A DNA stretch of 64,000 nucleotides, from contig NZ_CP012590.1 of NCBI RefSeq assembly GCF_001278845.1, positions 3,596,001-3,660,000 of the forward strand, given 5' to 3'. The notes beneath the pieces are model-generated. The model saw only the letters and a list, made by a program, of their open reading frames with translations, was not told the origin of the DNA and ran no database searches. A program made the position numbers and the translations under genes. This document shows, piece by piece, positions 55,560 through 64,000 of the stretch (position 1 is the stretch's first letter; the number at the start of each line of letters is the position of its first letter). The stretch comes from Actinomyces sp. oral taxon 414. Its GTDB lineage: Bacteria > Actinomycetota > Actinomycetes > Actinomycetales > Actinomycetaceae.

Positions 55560-56156
55560 GCGAGTTTCCCGCCCCGGCCGCCAACCGCCCCGACCGACGT
55601 CGGCCCTGCCCCGGCCGACGTCGGCTCCGCGACCGTCGGAGTGGTCGTCCGCGTGAGCGCCACGCCCCTGGGCGATGCGAGCGCGTCAGCCGAAGCTCGA
55701 TCACGCCGCCTGAGCGCCACGCCCTGAGCGCCACGCCCCGGGGGGAGTCGATTCGGTGATGTCACCTCAGCTCACATTGTGCGAGCTGAGCTCGCACGAA
55801 TCGAGCTGGGGTGGATTTTGTCGAACTGAGCTCGCATCATGCGAGCTCAGTTCACATTGTGCGAGCTGAGGTGGATTTTGTCGAACTGAGCTCGCATTAC
55901 GCAAGCCGGGCCGGGCGCGTCGGGCGCGTCTCGTAGTGTGGTGGCAATTCCCGCGGGTTCCCGCCCGGCGGCCCGGGTGCGTCTCTTAGTGTTGTGGTGG
56001 CGATTCCCACGGGGCTTTCGGCGTCGAGGGGCCCGCCGGTCCGTGAGACCGGCGGGCATCGTGGGGGAGTGCTCTTTGTGAATGAGCCTTTCTCACCAGG
56101 TCACTGGAGATATCCCAGGGCGGTCGGCGCCGCGGTCCGCGACGGCCGCGACCGGC

Positions 56157-56562
56157 CCCTTCCTCGTCGAGAGGTGCATTTTGCTCTCGAGAATGACGGT
56201 TGGAACTGCACTTTCGAATGCGAAGTGCACGTCTCGGCGCTGGGGGCGCTCGCCCCGGCCGCTGGCTGGCTCGTGGCGCCCCTCCCGGAGGTCTGCGGCG
56301 GCGCGGGTTGTCCAAATCTGCCACAAAGGCCCCGATCGGGCCGAGGCGCGCGAGAAGAATCGTTGATATTCCGGGCTTTTCTTCGCGGCCGATCCCGGCC
56401 CGGGGGGCCTTTGTGGCAGATTTGGACACGCCCCCACCCCGGACCGCCCCAGGAGTCCCACCAGCACCACCACATGTCCGCCCATCCCTCTCGCCGCGCC
56501 GACTCGGACCCACAGACCCGGACCCACAGACTGCCGTTCCCGGCAAGAAAGGCTCAATGCGA
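56157..56562 (+). repeat. GTGCATTTTGC repeat, copy with an insert
   Basis: The left part (56157-56240) and right end (GTTCCCGGCAAGAAAGGCTC) match the copy at 42292-42494. This copy is longer because palindrome copy 6 and its GC-rich flanks lie between the two parts. Confidence 0.72.
56310..56427 (-). repeat. 118-bp palindromic repeat, copy 6
   Basis: Perfect arms GTCCAAATCTGCCACAAAGG and complement. The central block is in reverse orientation (AATCGTTGATATTCCGGGC). No GAAGGTTATTC end motif is visible nearby, unlike the other copies. Confidence 0.92.
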
Positions 56563-56697
56563 GCTCAGCTCGACAAAATCCACCTCAGCTCGCATGATGT
56601 GAGCTCAGCTCGACAAAATCCACCTGAGCTTGATTCGTGCGAGCTCAGCTCGCACAATGCGAGCTGAGGTGACATCACCGAATCGCTCCCCCGGGGG

Positions 56698-57078
56698 CGG
56701 GCGACGTGCGATCTCGGCCTTGGCAGCGTCCAATTCGGCCTCGACTCCCCCCGGGGAGCGGGCGGCGTGTTCAAAAGTGGGTCAGAAGCTGGGCCAGGAC
56801 GTCGACTCCCCCGGGGGCGAGAACGTGCAGGCCGTCGTGGACGGGCTCGTGGACACTGGTGTTGACTCCCCGGAGAGGAGACGCGCAAAGGGCGGAGATG
56901 CACTTCGTGGATGGTGGCGGCGGGCTCATCCCCGGCCAGAGGGACCCGGGGTCGGGGACGCCAGCGAGGTGCGGTTCGCTGGCCGCGTTATCCCGGCCAG
57001 CGGGATCCGGGGACGGGGGGGACGGGGCCGGGCGTCCCGACGGGCGGCCAGATTCCGGGCCGCGGCGACGACGCTCGC
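56698..57078. other. Gap with three CCCCCGGGG-type palindromes
   Basis: ACTCCCCCCGGGGAG and GACTCCCCCGGGGGCGAG occur near 56745 and 56805. Between them a frame reads SKVGQKLGQDVDSPGGENVQ, which looks protein-like but has no start or domain. It may be a gene remnant. No gene is called. Confidence 0.3.
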
Positions 57079-57480
57079 CTACACCTCGATCAGCGGGAGG
57101 CCCGGGTGAACGGCGCGCAGGTCTTCAGGGTCGGAGGTCACAACAGTGTGCCTCTGCTCCTGCGCCACCAGGACGACGTGGACGTCAACGATGTCCCGGT
57201 GGCCGCTTCGTCCGCACAGCAGGCCGACGGCCCTCGCTGTCATGTCGTCCAGCGGCACGACCCGCACGCCGGAATCCGCGAGCAGCCGTGCGACTCGGGC
57301 CTGCCGCGGGCCGCCCCGCCAGGCCTGCGCCACGACGCCGGCTGGCACGCTCAGGGGCAGGCCGGCCTCCAAAGCCCGCCGAAGAAGAGCACGAACCCGC
57401 GGGCTCCCGCGCTCAAGCGCGAGTAGCGCGCCGGTGTCCAGGGTCAGGCCCTTCGCGCTCTTCCCGCTGGCGGCGGTCAT
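57079..57480 (-). CDS. PIN-domain toxin (VapC-like)
   Basis: 133 residues. PIN-domain ribonuclease features are LTLDTGALLALERG (first Asp), RDIVDVHVVLVA and VVTSDPEDLRAV (metal-binding Asp). It overlaps the antitoxin stop by 4 bases (ATGA). VapC toxins cut specific RNAs when not bound by their antitoxin. Confidence 0.85.
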   Translation of the reverse strand: MTAASGKSAKGLTLDTGALLALERGSPRVRALLRRALEAGLPLSVPAGVVAQAWRGGPRQARVARLLADSGVRVVPLDDMTARAVGLLCGRSGHRDIVDVHVVLVAQEQRHTVVTSDPEDLRAVHPGLPLIEV

Positions 57481-57704
57481 GCCAGACCCAGTGCCTTGTC
57501 CGCCCACGCCAGGTCGGCGTCGCTGACGGGGCCGAGCTCGCGGTCGAGCTCGTCCAGCAGCTGCGCGAGGCGGTCCTCCTGCTGCGCACGAGCAACCGCC
57601 GCGCTGATGAAGCCCGATACCGACGGCGCCCTGCCCTGTTCGACTGCACGGCGAATGAAGGCGCCCTGCTCATCCGGAAGGCTCACTGCGATCTTCTGAG
57701 TCAT
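57477..57704 (-). CDS. Ribbon-helix-helix antitoxin (VapB-like)
   Basis: 75 residues: an N-terminal RHH (QKIAVSLPDEQGAFIRRAVE, SVSGFISAAVARA) and a helical acidic tail (ELDRELGPVSDADLAWAD) to bind the toxin. It is the upstream gene of the pair and should repress its own promoter. Confidence 0.83.
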   Translation of the reverse strand: MTQKIAVSLPDEQGAFIRRAVEQGRAPSVSGFISAAVARAQQEDRLAQLLDELDRELGPVSDADLAWADKALGLA

Positions 57705-57792
57705 ACCAGAATCATACCGGAGGATTGGTGGTCAGCGCCGGCTCCTGATGGCTCCGCGTGCGCGGGGCTTTGCGCGCCGTCCGCCGCGCCGG

Positions 57793-58830
57793 TCAGTTGT
57801 CGTGCGTCCGGGCAGTATTTCTGCGGGGCTGCGTGGGACTCGCCCGGCTCGGTGAGGGGGAGCGCGGGGACGTGGTGCGGAACCGGCGTCGGTAGGCCGA
57901 CGGCGTCGTGCTCAGCACCCGCCCGAAGACCTGCCGCATCGTCACGGCACTGCCGAAGCCGCAGGCCGTGGCCACCTGCTCGATCGCCAGCCCCGTGCTC
58001 TCCAGGAGGCGCTGCGCCTCGCGCACGCGCTGGGCGCGCACCCAGGCTGCCGGCGCGGTCCCCGTCGCCTCTCGGAAGGCGCGGATGAAGGAGCGCGTGC
58101 TCATGTGCGCGGCCGAGGCCAGCCGCTTCACCGTCATCGGCTCGGCCAGGCGCTCCAACGCCCAGGCCATGGTGCGGCCGATGGCGTCGTCGTCGGGGTA
58201 CCGCGGCATCGGCTGCTCGACGTACTGCGCCTGTCCGCCCTCGCGGTGCGGCGCGATGACGAGCTGGCGCGCGACCTCGTTGGCCGCCTGCGACCCCAGC
58301 CGCGCGCGCACCAGATGAAGGCAGGCGTCCAGGCCCGACGCCGCACCGGCCGAGGTCAGCACGTCGCCGTGGTCCACGTACAGGACCGACTCGTCGAGCC
58401 GCATCTCCGGGTGCTCGCGCGCCAGCGGTTCGAAGGCCCGCCAGTGCGTCGTCGCCCGACGTCCGCCGATGAGGCCGGCCTCGGCGAGCGGGATCGCGCC
58501 CAGGCACAGGCCGACGACGCTCGCTCCCCGGTTGTGAGCCTCCTTCAGCAGCGAGCGCAGTGAGTCCTCTGCCGCGCGACCGTCGGCGAACCAGGCGGGG
58601 ACCACGACGACGTCGGCCTCCCGCGCCGACTCAGGACCGCCCAGTCCGCTGAGGACGTAGCCCTCCGAGGTGCGGATGGAGGCGGTGGTCAGCGAGGAGA
58701 TGGAGGCGGTGGTGAACAGTGAGACCCGCCAGTCCGCCAGACCCAGCCGGCTCACGGTGCCGAAGACCATCTGGGGGATCGACAGGTGGAACATGGTGAC
58801 GCCGTCGAATGCGTAGACGGCGATCCGCAT
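57793..58830 (-). CDS. GlxA-type regulator (DJ-1/PfpI domain plus AraC HTH)
   Basis: 345 residues. The N-terminal amidotransferase-like domain (about 1-170) has VVGLCLGAIPLAEAG with the Cys at the nucleophile elbow. The C-terminal AraC domain has two helix-turn-helices (TVKRLASAAHMSTRSFIRAF and IEQVATACGFGSAVTMRQVF). AGGAGGT before ATG 58830 is a strong ribosome site. It is divergent from a hydrolase that it probably controls. Confidence 0.92.
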   Translation of the reverse strand: MRIAVYAFDGVTMFHLSIPQMVFGTVSRLGLADWRVSLFTTASISSLTTASIRTSEGYVLSGLGGPESAREADVVVVPAWFADGRAAEDSLRSLLKEAHNRGASVVGLCLGAIPLAEAGLIGGRRATTHWRAFEPLAREHPEMRLDESVLYVDHGDVLTSAGAASGLDACLHLVRARLGSQAANEVARQLVIAPHREGGQAQYVEQPMPRYPDDDAIGRTMAWALERLAEPMTVKRLASAAHMSTRSFIRAFREATGTAPAAWVRAQRVREAQRLLESTGLAIEQVATACGFGSAVTMRQVFGRVLSTTPSAYRRRFRTTSPRSPSPSRASPTQPRRNTARTHDN

Positions 58831-59005
58831 ATGACCTCCTACGTGTGCGCTGCCGATGCCGATGCGACGTCGACGCCCCCGTCGCCTCCTTGGCGTGAAA
58901 CCATCGAAGAACAGCATATGCGCCACTGGCGGGCGCTGGAGCCCCCGGGCACCCTGGATGAGACACCGTAACCGCGCCGATGCGCGCCGCAGCTTTGGAG
59001 GCACC

Positions 59006-59662
59006 GTGACCGCTTCTCGGAACGAATCGCGACGAGGCCCTCAGCCCGATCCTCGCAGAGCGCTGATCCTCGTCGACGTGCAGCGCGAGTACGCCCGGCT
59101 CCCGCTGCGCATCCGCTTCCCGCGCCTGAGCGACTGCCTGGATCGGATCGAGCGGGCGCTCGACGCGGCAGCCGATGCCGGCATCCCAGTGGTGTGCGTG
59201 CAGCACGCGGGCAGACCCGGAGGGCCGGTCTTCGACCCCGAGGGGAAGGGCTTCGAACTCTGCCCGCGCATCGAGGGCCGGTGTGCCCCGGGGTGGAAGC
59301 GCGTCGTCAAGCGCCACGGATCGATCTACGCCGGCACCGACCTTGAGCCGTGGCTGCGCGAGCGGGGCGTCGACACCGTGACGCTCGTCGGGTTCATGGC
59401 GAACAACTGCATCCTGGCCTCAGCGGCCCAAGGGGAGGCGCTCGGCCTGACGACGGAGGTGCTCTCGGACGCCGTCGGTGCCGTGAACCTGCGCAACCGC
59501 GCCGGAAAGGCGGATGCCCGAGCGGTGCACGCCACGCTCATGGCGCTGCTGCACTCCAACTGGGCCGCGGTGGCCGCCACCGACGAGTGGTGCCGAGCGC
59601 TCAGTCGGGGCGCTCCGCTGCCGTGCAGCAACCTCGTCGCCTCCGCGATCGCGCCGTTCTAA
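59006..59662 (+). CDS. Isochorismatase-family cysteine hydrolase
   Basis: 218 residues. Catalytic residues are visible: Asp in LILVDVQREY, Lys in KRVVKRHGSIY and Cys in FMANNCILAS. The family includes nicotinamidases and isochorismatases, and the substrate is not clear. GTG 59006 is favoured because GGAGG lies six bases before it. The GlxA-type regulator is divergent. Confidence 0.88.
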   Translation: MTASRNESRRGPQPDPRRALILVDVQREYARLPLRIRFPRLSDCLDRIERALDAAADAGIPVVCVQHAGRPGGPVFDPEGKGFELCPRIEGRCAPGWKRVVKRHGSIYAGTDLEPWLRERGVDTVTLVGFMANNCILASAAQGEALGLTTEVLSDAVGAVNLRNRAGKADARAVHATLMALLHSNWAAVAATDEWCRALSRGAPLPCSNLVASAIAPF

Positions 59663-59729
59663 TGTCCGCCCGAGCCGGTAACCGCGCAAGCCGGCAGGCG
59701 GCCGGTCGCTCGGTTCCGCGGACGGCGGG

Positions 59730-61091
59730 TCAGCGCGAGCCGGCGGGGGAGAAGCCGTAGACCTCGCCGTCGTCCGGGTCGTAGCCCAGGATCAGATCGG
59801 ACCTGACGAGCTCGAGCTGGCTGTTGGCGGTGGTGTCGATCCCTTCGAAGGAGATCGCCTCGCCGGTGGCCAGGTTGTGGAGAAAGTGGAAGGAGTTGGC
59901 GTCGGTCCTGTTATCCATGGCGGTCAGGAGCACCCGGTGGCCCGGCGAGGGGATGAAATGGGGGCAGTTCAACTTCGACGAGGGCGAGATGGCCGAGCCG
60001 GACGGCGAATCAGTACTTGTCGCACCCGCCGACGGCACATCGAAGGTGGGTCCGCCCAGGACCTCGATGGAGGTCGTGCAGGTGTCCCCGTGCCCGAGGG
60101 CCAGGACCGGGCTGAAATCGCCGTCCCTCCACAGCGTCCGATAATCGGACATCAAGCGCGGCGAATTCTTGTAGATCAAGATCCCGCGACTCATGATGCC
60201 GAGCTTGGCGACATAGGAGCCGGTGGGTGCCCCGCCGTCGATGTCGAATTCGTAGACGTGAGTGACTTCCGCTGTGTAGTCGTTGACCGTGATCTGGGTA
60301 TTCAGCGCGGCCACGATCCAGCCGTTGGACGCCGCGGCGATTCTGTAGTCGGCGAGGGCCGGCAGCTCCAACGGAAACTCCTGCCCGGTGTCGAGATTGA
60401 TGATATGCTGCGTATCCATGATGATGTAGCGGTTATTCCGCCGCACGTACGTGGTGAGAAGACGCGACAGCCCGAACTGCCTCGACGCCCCGGGCGCCTG
60501 GGCGCTCCACAGCGGCTCCGCCTCCCCCTGCCGCCAGGCCTGGCACGAATCGTCGGAGTTGCAGGTGATAATGAGGTCGTCGGCGAGCATCGGATGCGCA
60601 CGCGCGTTCCAGGGCGCGGCCGAGGTCCTGCCCGTGTCCAGGTCGATGAGCGTCGTGTCGTGGACGAGCGTGGACTCGCCCCACGCGAGGAACTCCGGAT
60701 TGCCGTAGACCTCCTGGGGCAGGCTGACCGTCGTCGTCCAGGCCTCGGACAGGCCCTCGTCGCCGATCGTGTAACCGGTCAGGGTCACATGCGAGTTCGT
60801 CGTCGTGGGGCGGTTGACGGCGATGAGATGATTCCCCGCCGTGACGATCTCCTGGTTCGTCCCTATGGAGGTCCTCCAGTCGACGACGGCGCCATTGGCC
60901 CATCTGTCGTCGGGCGGGGCGTCGGCGTTGAGGTTCTTCGCGTCGCGGGCGGAGCGCCGTTCGGCGGACAGGAACCAGCCGCTGCCGATGACCGTCGCGA
61001 GGACGAGGACGCCGGCTAGAACCGCCGCCAGCACCGCGCGCGGGCGCGGATGGGCGGATGTTGTCCGGTTCGGGGGTGCGATGTCGGTCAT
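59730..61091 (-). CDS. Membrane-anchored PQQ-like beta-propeller protein 1
   Basis: 453 residues. One N-terminal helix (about 19-45, LAAVLAGVLVLATVIGSGWF) precedes an outer domain of about 400 residues with repeated propeller-type strands (NSHVTLTGYTIGDEGLSEAW, WNARAHPMLADDLIITC). The last part reads LVRSDLILGYDPDDGEVYGF, shared with the next two genes. ATG lies seven bases after TAACAT, a -10-like box, which suggests a leaderless transcript. Function unknown. Confidence 0.78.
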   Translation of the reverse strand: MTDIAPPNRTTSAHPRPRAVLAAVLAGVLVLATVIGSGWFLSAERRSARDAKNLNADAPPDDRWANGAVVDWRTSIGTNQEIVTAGNHLIAVNRPTTTNSHVTLTGYTIGDEGLSEAWTTTVSLPQEVYGNPEFLAWGESTLVHDTTLIDLDTGRTSAAPWNARAHPMLADDLIITCNSDDSCQAWRQGEAEPLWSAQAPGASRQFGLSRLLTTYVRRNNRYIIMDTQHIINLDTGQEFPLELPALADYRIAAASNGWIVAALNTQITVNDYTAEVTHVYEFDIDGGAPTGSYVAKLGIMSRGILIYKNSPRLMSDYRTLWRDGDFSPVLALGHGDTCTTSIEVLGGPTFDVPSAGATSTDSPSGSAISPSSKLNCPHFIPSPGHRVLLTAMDNRTDANSFHFLHNLATGEAISFEGIDTTANSQLELVRSDLILGYDPDDGEVYGFSPAGSR

Positions 61092-61141
61092 GAGCACGAT
61101 GTTACGAGATCGCGGCGCCGCAGTGGGAGGGAAGGGGCTCC

Positions 61142-62482
61142 TCAGCTCTTCGGGACGAAGGCCCTCGCCGTTCCCGTGGCCGGGTCGTAGCCGAGAATGA
61201 GGTCCGGTCTGACCAGCATGAGCTGTCCCCCGGCATTCACGTCGATGCCCTCGAAGTCGATCTGCTCCCCGGTGGCGGCGTTGAACAGGAAGAAGAAGGA
61301 ATTCGTCTCCAGTCGGTCGGATATGGAGGTCATGAGAAGGGAGCGGTCGGCGGTGAGGCGCAACCTGGATATGCAGGTCCTCGTCACCGTCCGGGTGCTG
61401 CCGTTATTCGTCGCCAGGTCCGGCATGGTGATGGAGGCGCCGTCGACGACGTCGATCCGGGGAATGCATTCGTCGGATTCGGGGATGAATCGGAGCGCGA
61501 TCCCGCTCGTGTCGCCGTCGCGCCACACCGCGCGGTAGGTGGACAGCGGCAGGGGTCGTGAGATCCATAAGAAAATGGAGTCCTTGTCATGGCTCTTGTT
61601 TTCATTATCGGAATAGGTTTCGATCGCCTCGCCGCCCTCCAGTCCGAAGGCGTAGACGATCGAGCCGCTGGAGCCGGTGGAGTGCACGAGCCAGCCGTCC
61701 GTGGCGGACAAGAGGGAGTAGCTGCTCAGGGGCGGCAGATTGAAGGAGATCTGCTCGCCGGTATCGAGATTAACCGCGCTGTGGAAGGCGAGAATGACGT
61801 AGCGCGCGCCCGCGCGCCGGTAGACGGTCTGGGAATTATTATCGCGGCTGATAAGTGCGGAGGCATTCTCAATGGAGATATTCCACAACTGTTCGTCGGA
61901 TCCCTCGCGCCAGGCCGCGCAATTGTCGTCGATCGAGCAGACGATGACGACGTCCTGGGCCACCATCGGCTGCCCACCGGCCGGCCAGGGCCCCACAGAG
62001 GTGCCGCCCGTGGTCAGGTCGATGACGGTCGAGCCGTGAATGAGATGATGATCGCCCCAGCGGAGGAACTGCGGGCGTTCCTGCGGGATCGTGCCCTGCG
62101 ACAGGTCCACCGTCGTCGTCCAGGCCTCGGACAGGCCACTGTCCTCGAGCGTGTAGGCCGTCAGCGTCGCGGCGCTGTCGCGCTCGGTCTTGCGCGTCAG
62201 GGCCAGAATGCGCTCGCCGACCGAGAAGACCTCGGCGCCGCCGCCGATCTGCGCCTGCCAGGACTGCGCGGCCCCCGCCGTCCAGTCGGAGACGGGGGAC
62301 TGATAGGGGTCGAGGTCCTCGGCGCTGCTGGCCGCGCGCCTGGACGCGGAGGCGATCCACCCGATCCCGATGACGGCGGTGAGCGTGATGACGCCCGCTA
62401 CAACCGCGGCGATGATTGCGCGAGGGCCGTGGGTCGGACGACTCCCCCTCGCCGTGGAAGAAGTCGGGGCGGTTGCGCTCAT
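61142..62482 (-). CDS. Membrane-anchored PQQ-like beta-propeller protein 2
   Basis: 446 residues, with the same layout as its neighbours: an N-terminal helix (about 25-45), DWTAGAAQSWQAQIGGGAEV, a conserved GLSEAWTTTVDLSQGTIP, and the C-terminal LVRPDLILGYDPATGTARAF. TAGCAT lies seven bases before the ATG. It belongs to a three-gene tandem family with gaps of 50-100 bases. Confidence 0.78.
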   Translation of the reverse strand: MSATAPTSSTARGSRPTHGPRAIIAAVVAGVITLTAVIGIGWIASASRRAASSAEDLDPYQSPVSDWTAGAAQSWQAQIGGGAEVFSVGERILALTRKTERDSAATLTAYTLEDSGLSEAWTTTVDLSQGTIPQERPQFLRWGDHHLIHGSTVIDLTTGGTSVGPWPAGGQPMVAQDVVIVCSIDDNCAAWREGSDEQLWNISIENASALISRDNNSQTVYRRAGARYVILAFHSAVNLDTGEQISFNLPPLSSYSLLSATDGWLVHSTGSSGSIVYAFGLEGGEAIETYSDNENKSHDKDSIFLWISRPLPLSTYRAVWRDGDTSGIALRFIPESDECIPRIDVVDGASITMPDLATNNGSTRTVTRTCISRLRLTADRSLLMTSISDRLETNSFFFLFNAATGEQIDFEGIDVNAGGQLMLVRPDLILGYDPATGTARAFVPKS

Positions 62483-62581
62483 GAGCCCGATGCTAGAAGG
62501 TCGCCTTCGTGGGGGCGAGGTGATGGACTCCCCATACGGCTCCCCCGCCGCCCGCGATTCGCCTCCCGCCCCGAACGGCCC

Positions 62582-63898
62582 TCAGCCGGCCGGAACGAAG
62601 GCGCTCACCGTCCCGGTGTCCGGGTCGTAGCTCAGGATCAGATCCGACTCGACCAGTTCCAGCTGGTCCCCAGCGGCGACGTCGACGCCCTCGAAGTCGA
62701 TCTGCCACCCCGTGGCGGCGTCGAGCAGGAACAGGAGGGCGTTGGGGCCGAGCGCGCCGCCCTCCAGGCCCATAATCACCCGCTCACCGGTGGACATGCG
62801 CAGCTCCTTGGCGCACAGGACGCTGATGACCATGGTCCCGGACTTGGACTGCTTCGAGAAGGTCGGCACCGTGAGCGTACCCGCATCGGGGACGTCGACC
62901 GAGTCGATGCACGAGTTGGTCTCCGAGTAGCTGGCCCACAGCAGGCTCTTGTCCCCCTCGCCCCACAAAGAGCGGTAGTCGGAGCGCGAGTGCGGGCCCT
63001 GGGTGAGAATGGAGTGCTCCAGGGTCCCCGCCGGAAGGATGTCCGGATAGGAGTCGAAGGGCTTCCCGCCGTCGAGGTCGTAGGCGTAGACGGCGGCCCC
63101 GGTGCCGGAGTCGTCATTGACCCCGACGTGCACCAGCCAGCCGTTGGAGGCGGGCAGGACATAGTAGCCCCAGGATGTGGGCAGGTCGAACTCGACCCTT
63201 TCGCCGGTGTCGAGATTGACCACGTCGCGGAGGGCGATGATGACGTACCGCGTCCCGCCGCGCTCGTACACCGTCATGGTGTTGGTGCTCAACGTGGTCC
63301 AGTTGGGCTCGTCGAGGGAGACGGTCCACACCGGGTCGGCGGAATCGGCACGCCAGGCCCGGCAGGCGAAGACTGTGGAACAGGTGATGATCGTGTCCTC
63401 GGCCGCCATGGGGAACTCGTCGTCCGCCCAGGGTGCCGGCGAGGTCTCGCCGTCGGCCAGGTCGATGACGGTGGAGCCGTGAACGACCCGCCCCTCGCCC
63501 CACTCGATGAACTCCGGCAAGTTCCTGGGGATCGTGCCCCGGGACAGGTCCGCCGTCGTCGACCATGCCTCTGACAGGCCGTCGTCCTCGATCGTGTAGG
63601 CCGTCAGCGTCGCATCCGCGTCATCGCTCTTCGTGCGCGTCACGGCGATGAGGCGCCCCCCGGCGGAGAAGACCTCGGCGTTCGGGTCGATGCTCGCCTC
63701 CCACGTCCGGGTGGCGCCGTCCACCCAGCCGTCGTCGGGCAGGTGGTGGCCGACGACGTCGGCGGTGCGGCTGCCCATAATGTACCGGCCGATGAAGATC
63801 CCCGCCGCCAGCGCTAGGCCGCCGGCCAGAACCACAATGACGAGGATGCGCAGGACGCGGACGCTTCGGCGTGTTGCCGCGGGGGCCGGGGAACTCAT
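62582..63898 (-). CDS. Membrane-anchored PQQ-like beta-propeller protein 3
   Basis: 438 residues. N-terminal helix (about 15-35, VLRILVIVVLAGGLALAAGI), DGATRTWEASIDPNAEVFSA, GLSEAWSTTADLSRGTIP and the C-terminal LVESDLILSYDPDTGTVSAF. TAACCT lies six bases before the ATG, again a leaderless-type start. It is the first gene of the series in transcription order. The bases 63899-64000 hold no recognisable gene. Confidence 0.78.
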   Translation of the reverse strand: MSSPAPAATRRSVRVLRILVIVVLAGGLALAAGIFIGRYIMGSRTADVVGHHLPDDGWVDGATRTWEASIDPNAEVFSAGGRLIAVTRTKSDDADATLTAYTIEDDGLSEAWSTTADLSRGTIPRNLPEFIEWGEGRVVHGSTVIDLADGETSPAPWADDEFPMAAEDTIITCSTVFACRAWRADSADPVWTVSLDEPNWTTLSTNTMTVYERGGTRYVIIALRDVVNLDTGERVEFDLPTSWGYYVLPASNGWLVHVGVNDDSGTGAAVYAYDLDGGKPFDSYPDILPAGTLEHSILTQGPHSRSDYRSLWGEGDKSLLWASYSETNSCIDSVDVPDAGTLTVPTFSKQSKSGTMVISVLCAKELRMSTGERVIMGLEGGALGPNALLFLLDAATGWQIDFEGVDVAAGDQLELVESDLILSYDPDTGTVSAFVPAG

Positions 63899-64000
63899 GG
63901 GGCGAGGTTAGAAGGACCGGCCCCCGATGACACTGGGGCGAACACACCATGGCGCCGGCGTGAGGGCGGCCCGGGCGGCGGGCGATGAGGCGGCCCGGGC

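Larger units (their letters stand above)
55737..56697. mobile_element. About 960-bp unit bounded by inverted repeats of about 140-165 bp
   Basis: The left end (55737-55899) and the right end (56556-56697) are imperfect inverted copies starting CCCCGGGGG and continuing CGATTCGGTGATGTCACCTC. Within the ends, GAGCTGAGCTCGCA and GTGGATTTTGTCGA modules recur, each self-complementary. The left has one extra module. No frame inside codes for a convincing protein. The unit holds palindrome copy 6 inside a second copy of the GTGCATTTTGC repeat. It is probably a composite of non-autonomous elements. Confidence 0.7.

Overview
The window is chromosomal DNA of a high-GC Gram-positive bacterium. Codon use, leaderless-type promoters, PASTA Ser/Thr kinases, an FHA-ABC exporter and DesK/LuxR two-component pairs point to Actinobacteria. 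The overall gene style suggests the Actinomyces group, but that placement is inference.

Layout. 1-3346: a DesK-like two-component system, preceded by the edge of a second copy of its kinase. 4063-8367: a MATE exporter, a cluster of DnaA boxes, dnaB, and a Fic gene with an in-frame stop. 8398-13459: a DUF5655 protein, an amino-acid permease next to a DDAH-like amidinohydrolase, and a PadR-controlled ABC exporter. 13549-15849: a broken AAA ATPase and an AlbA_2 (Schlafen-like) regulator between 69-bp direct repeats. 15953-19838: a pyridoxine/HMP kinase, a redox HxlR regulator with its divergent oxidoreductase, and a glycine-rich membrane protein. 19975-26500: amylosucrase, then two tandemly duplicated membrane kinases (kinase-TM-PASTA-NPCBM). 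27624-32592: an FHA-ABC exporter, an anchored protein and a subtilase, probably one operon. 32839-42000: inositol phosphatase, a Trp/Arg-rich micro-ORF beside a second DesK-type system, a fused UPF0104 membrane protein, an amidohydrolase and an orphan RHH protein. 42619-47349: a decayed PQQ-like membrane gene, an intact IS4-family element and an M20 peptidase. 47547-52512: a polytopic membrane protein, a YjdF-like protein, a TetR regulator, a low-molecular-weight phosphatase and an alpha/beta hydrolase. 52629-55559: a SAM-riboswitch-controlled metNIQ operon whose permease carries a nonsense codon. 57079-63898: a PIN/RHH toxin-antitoxin pair, a GlxA-type regulator divergent from an isochorismatase-like hydrolase, and three tandem lipid-anchored-like or membrane-anchored beta-propeller proteins.

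The most unusual content lies between genes. At least five families of repeated palindromes recur across 3.7-56.7 kb. One is a 118-bp inverted repeat in six copies, usually next to a GAAGGTTATTC end motif. Another is a hairpin with 30-32 bp arms in three copies. In both families the two arms have changed together between copies, so base pairing has been kept. One complete unit (41066-41693) has 23-bp terminal inverted repeats and a possible 3-bp target duplication, as expected of a non-autonomous transposable element. No transposase for it is visible here.

Several genes show recent damage or duplication: fic, metI, the AAA ATPase, the PQQ-like gene and the duplicated kinase block. All functional calls rest on reading motifs by eye; no database search was run.
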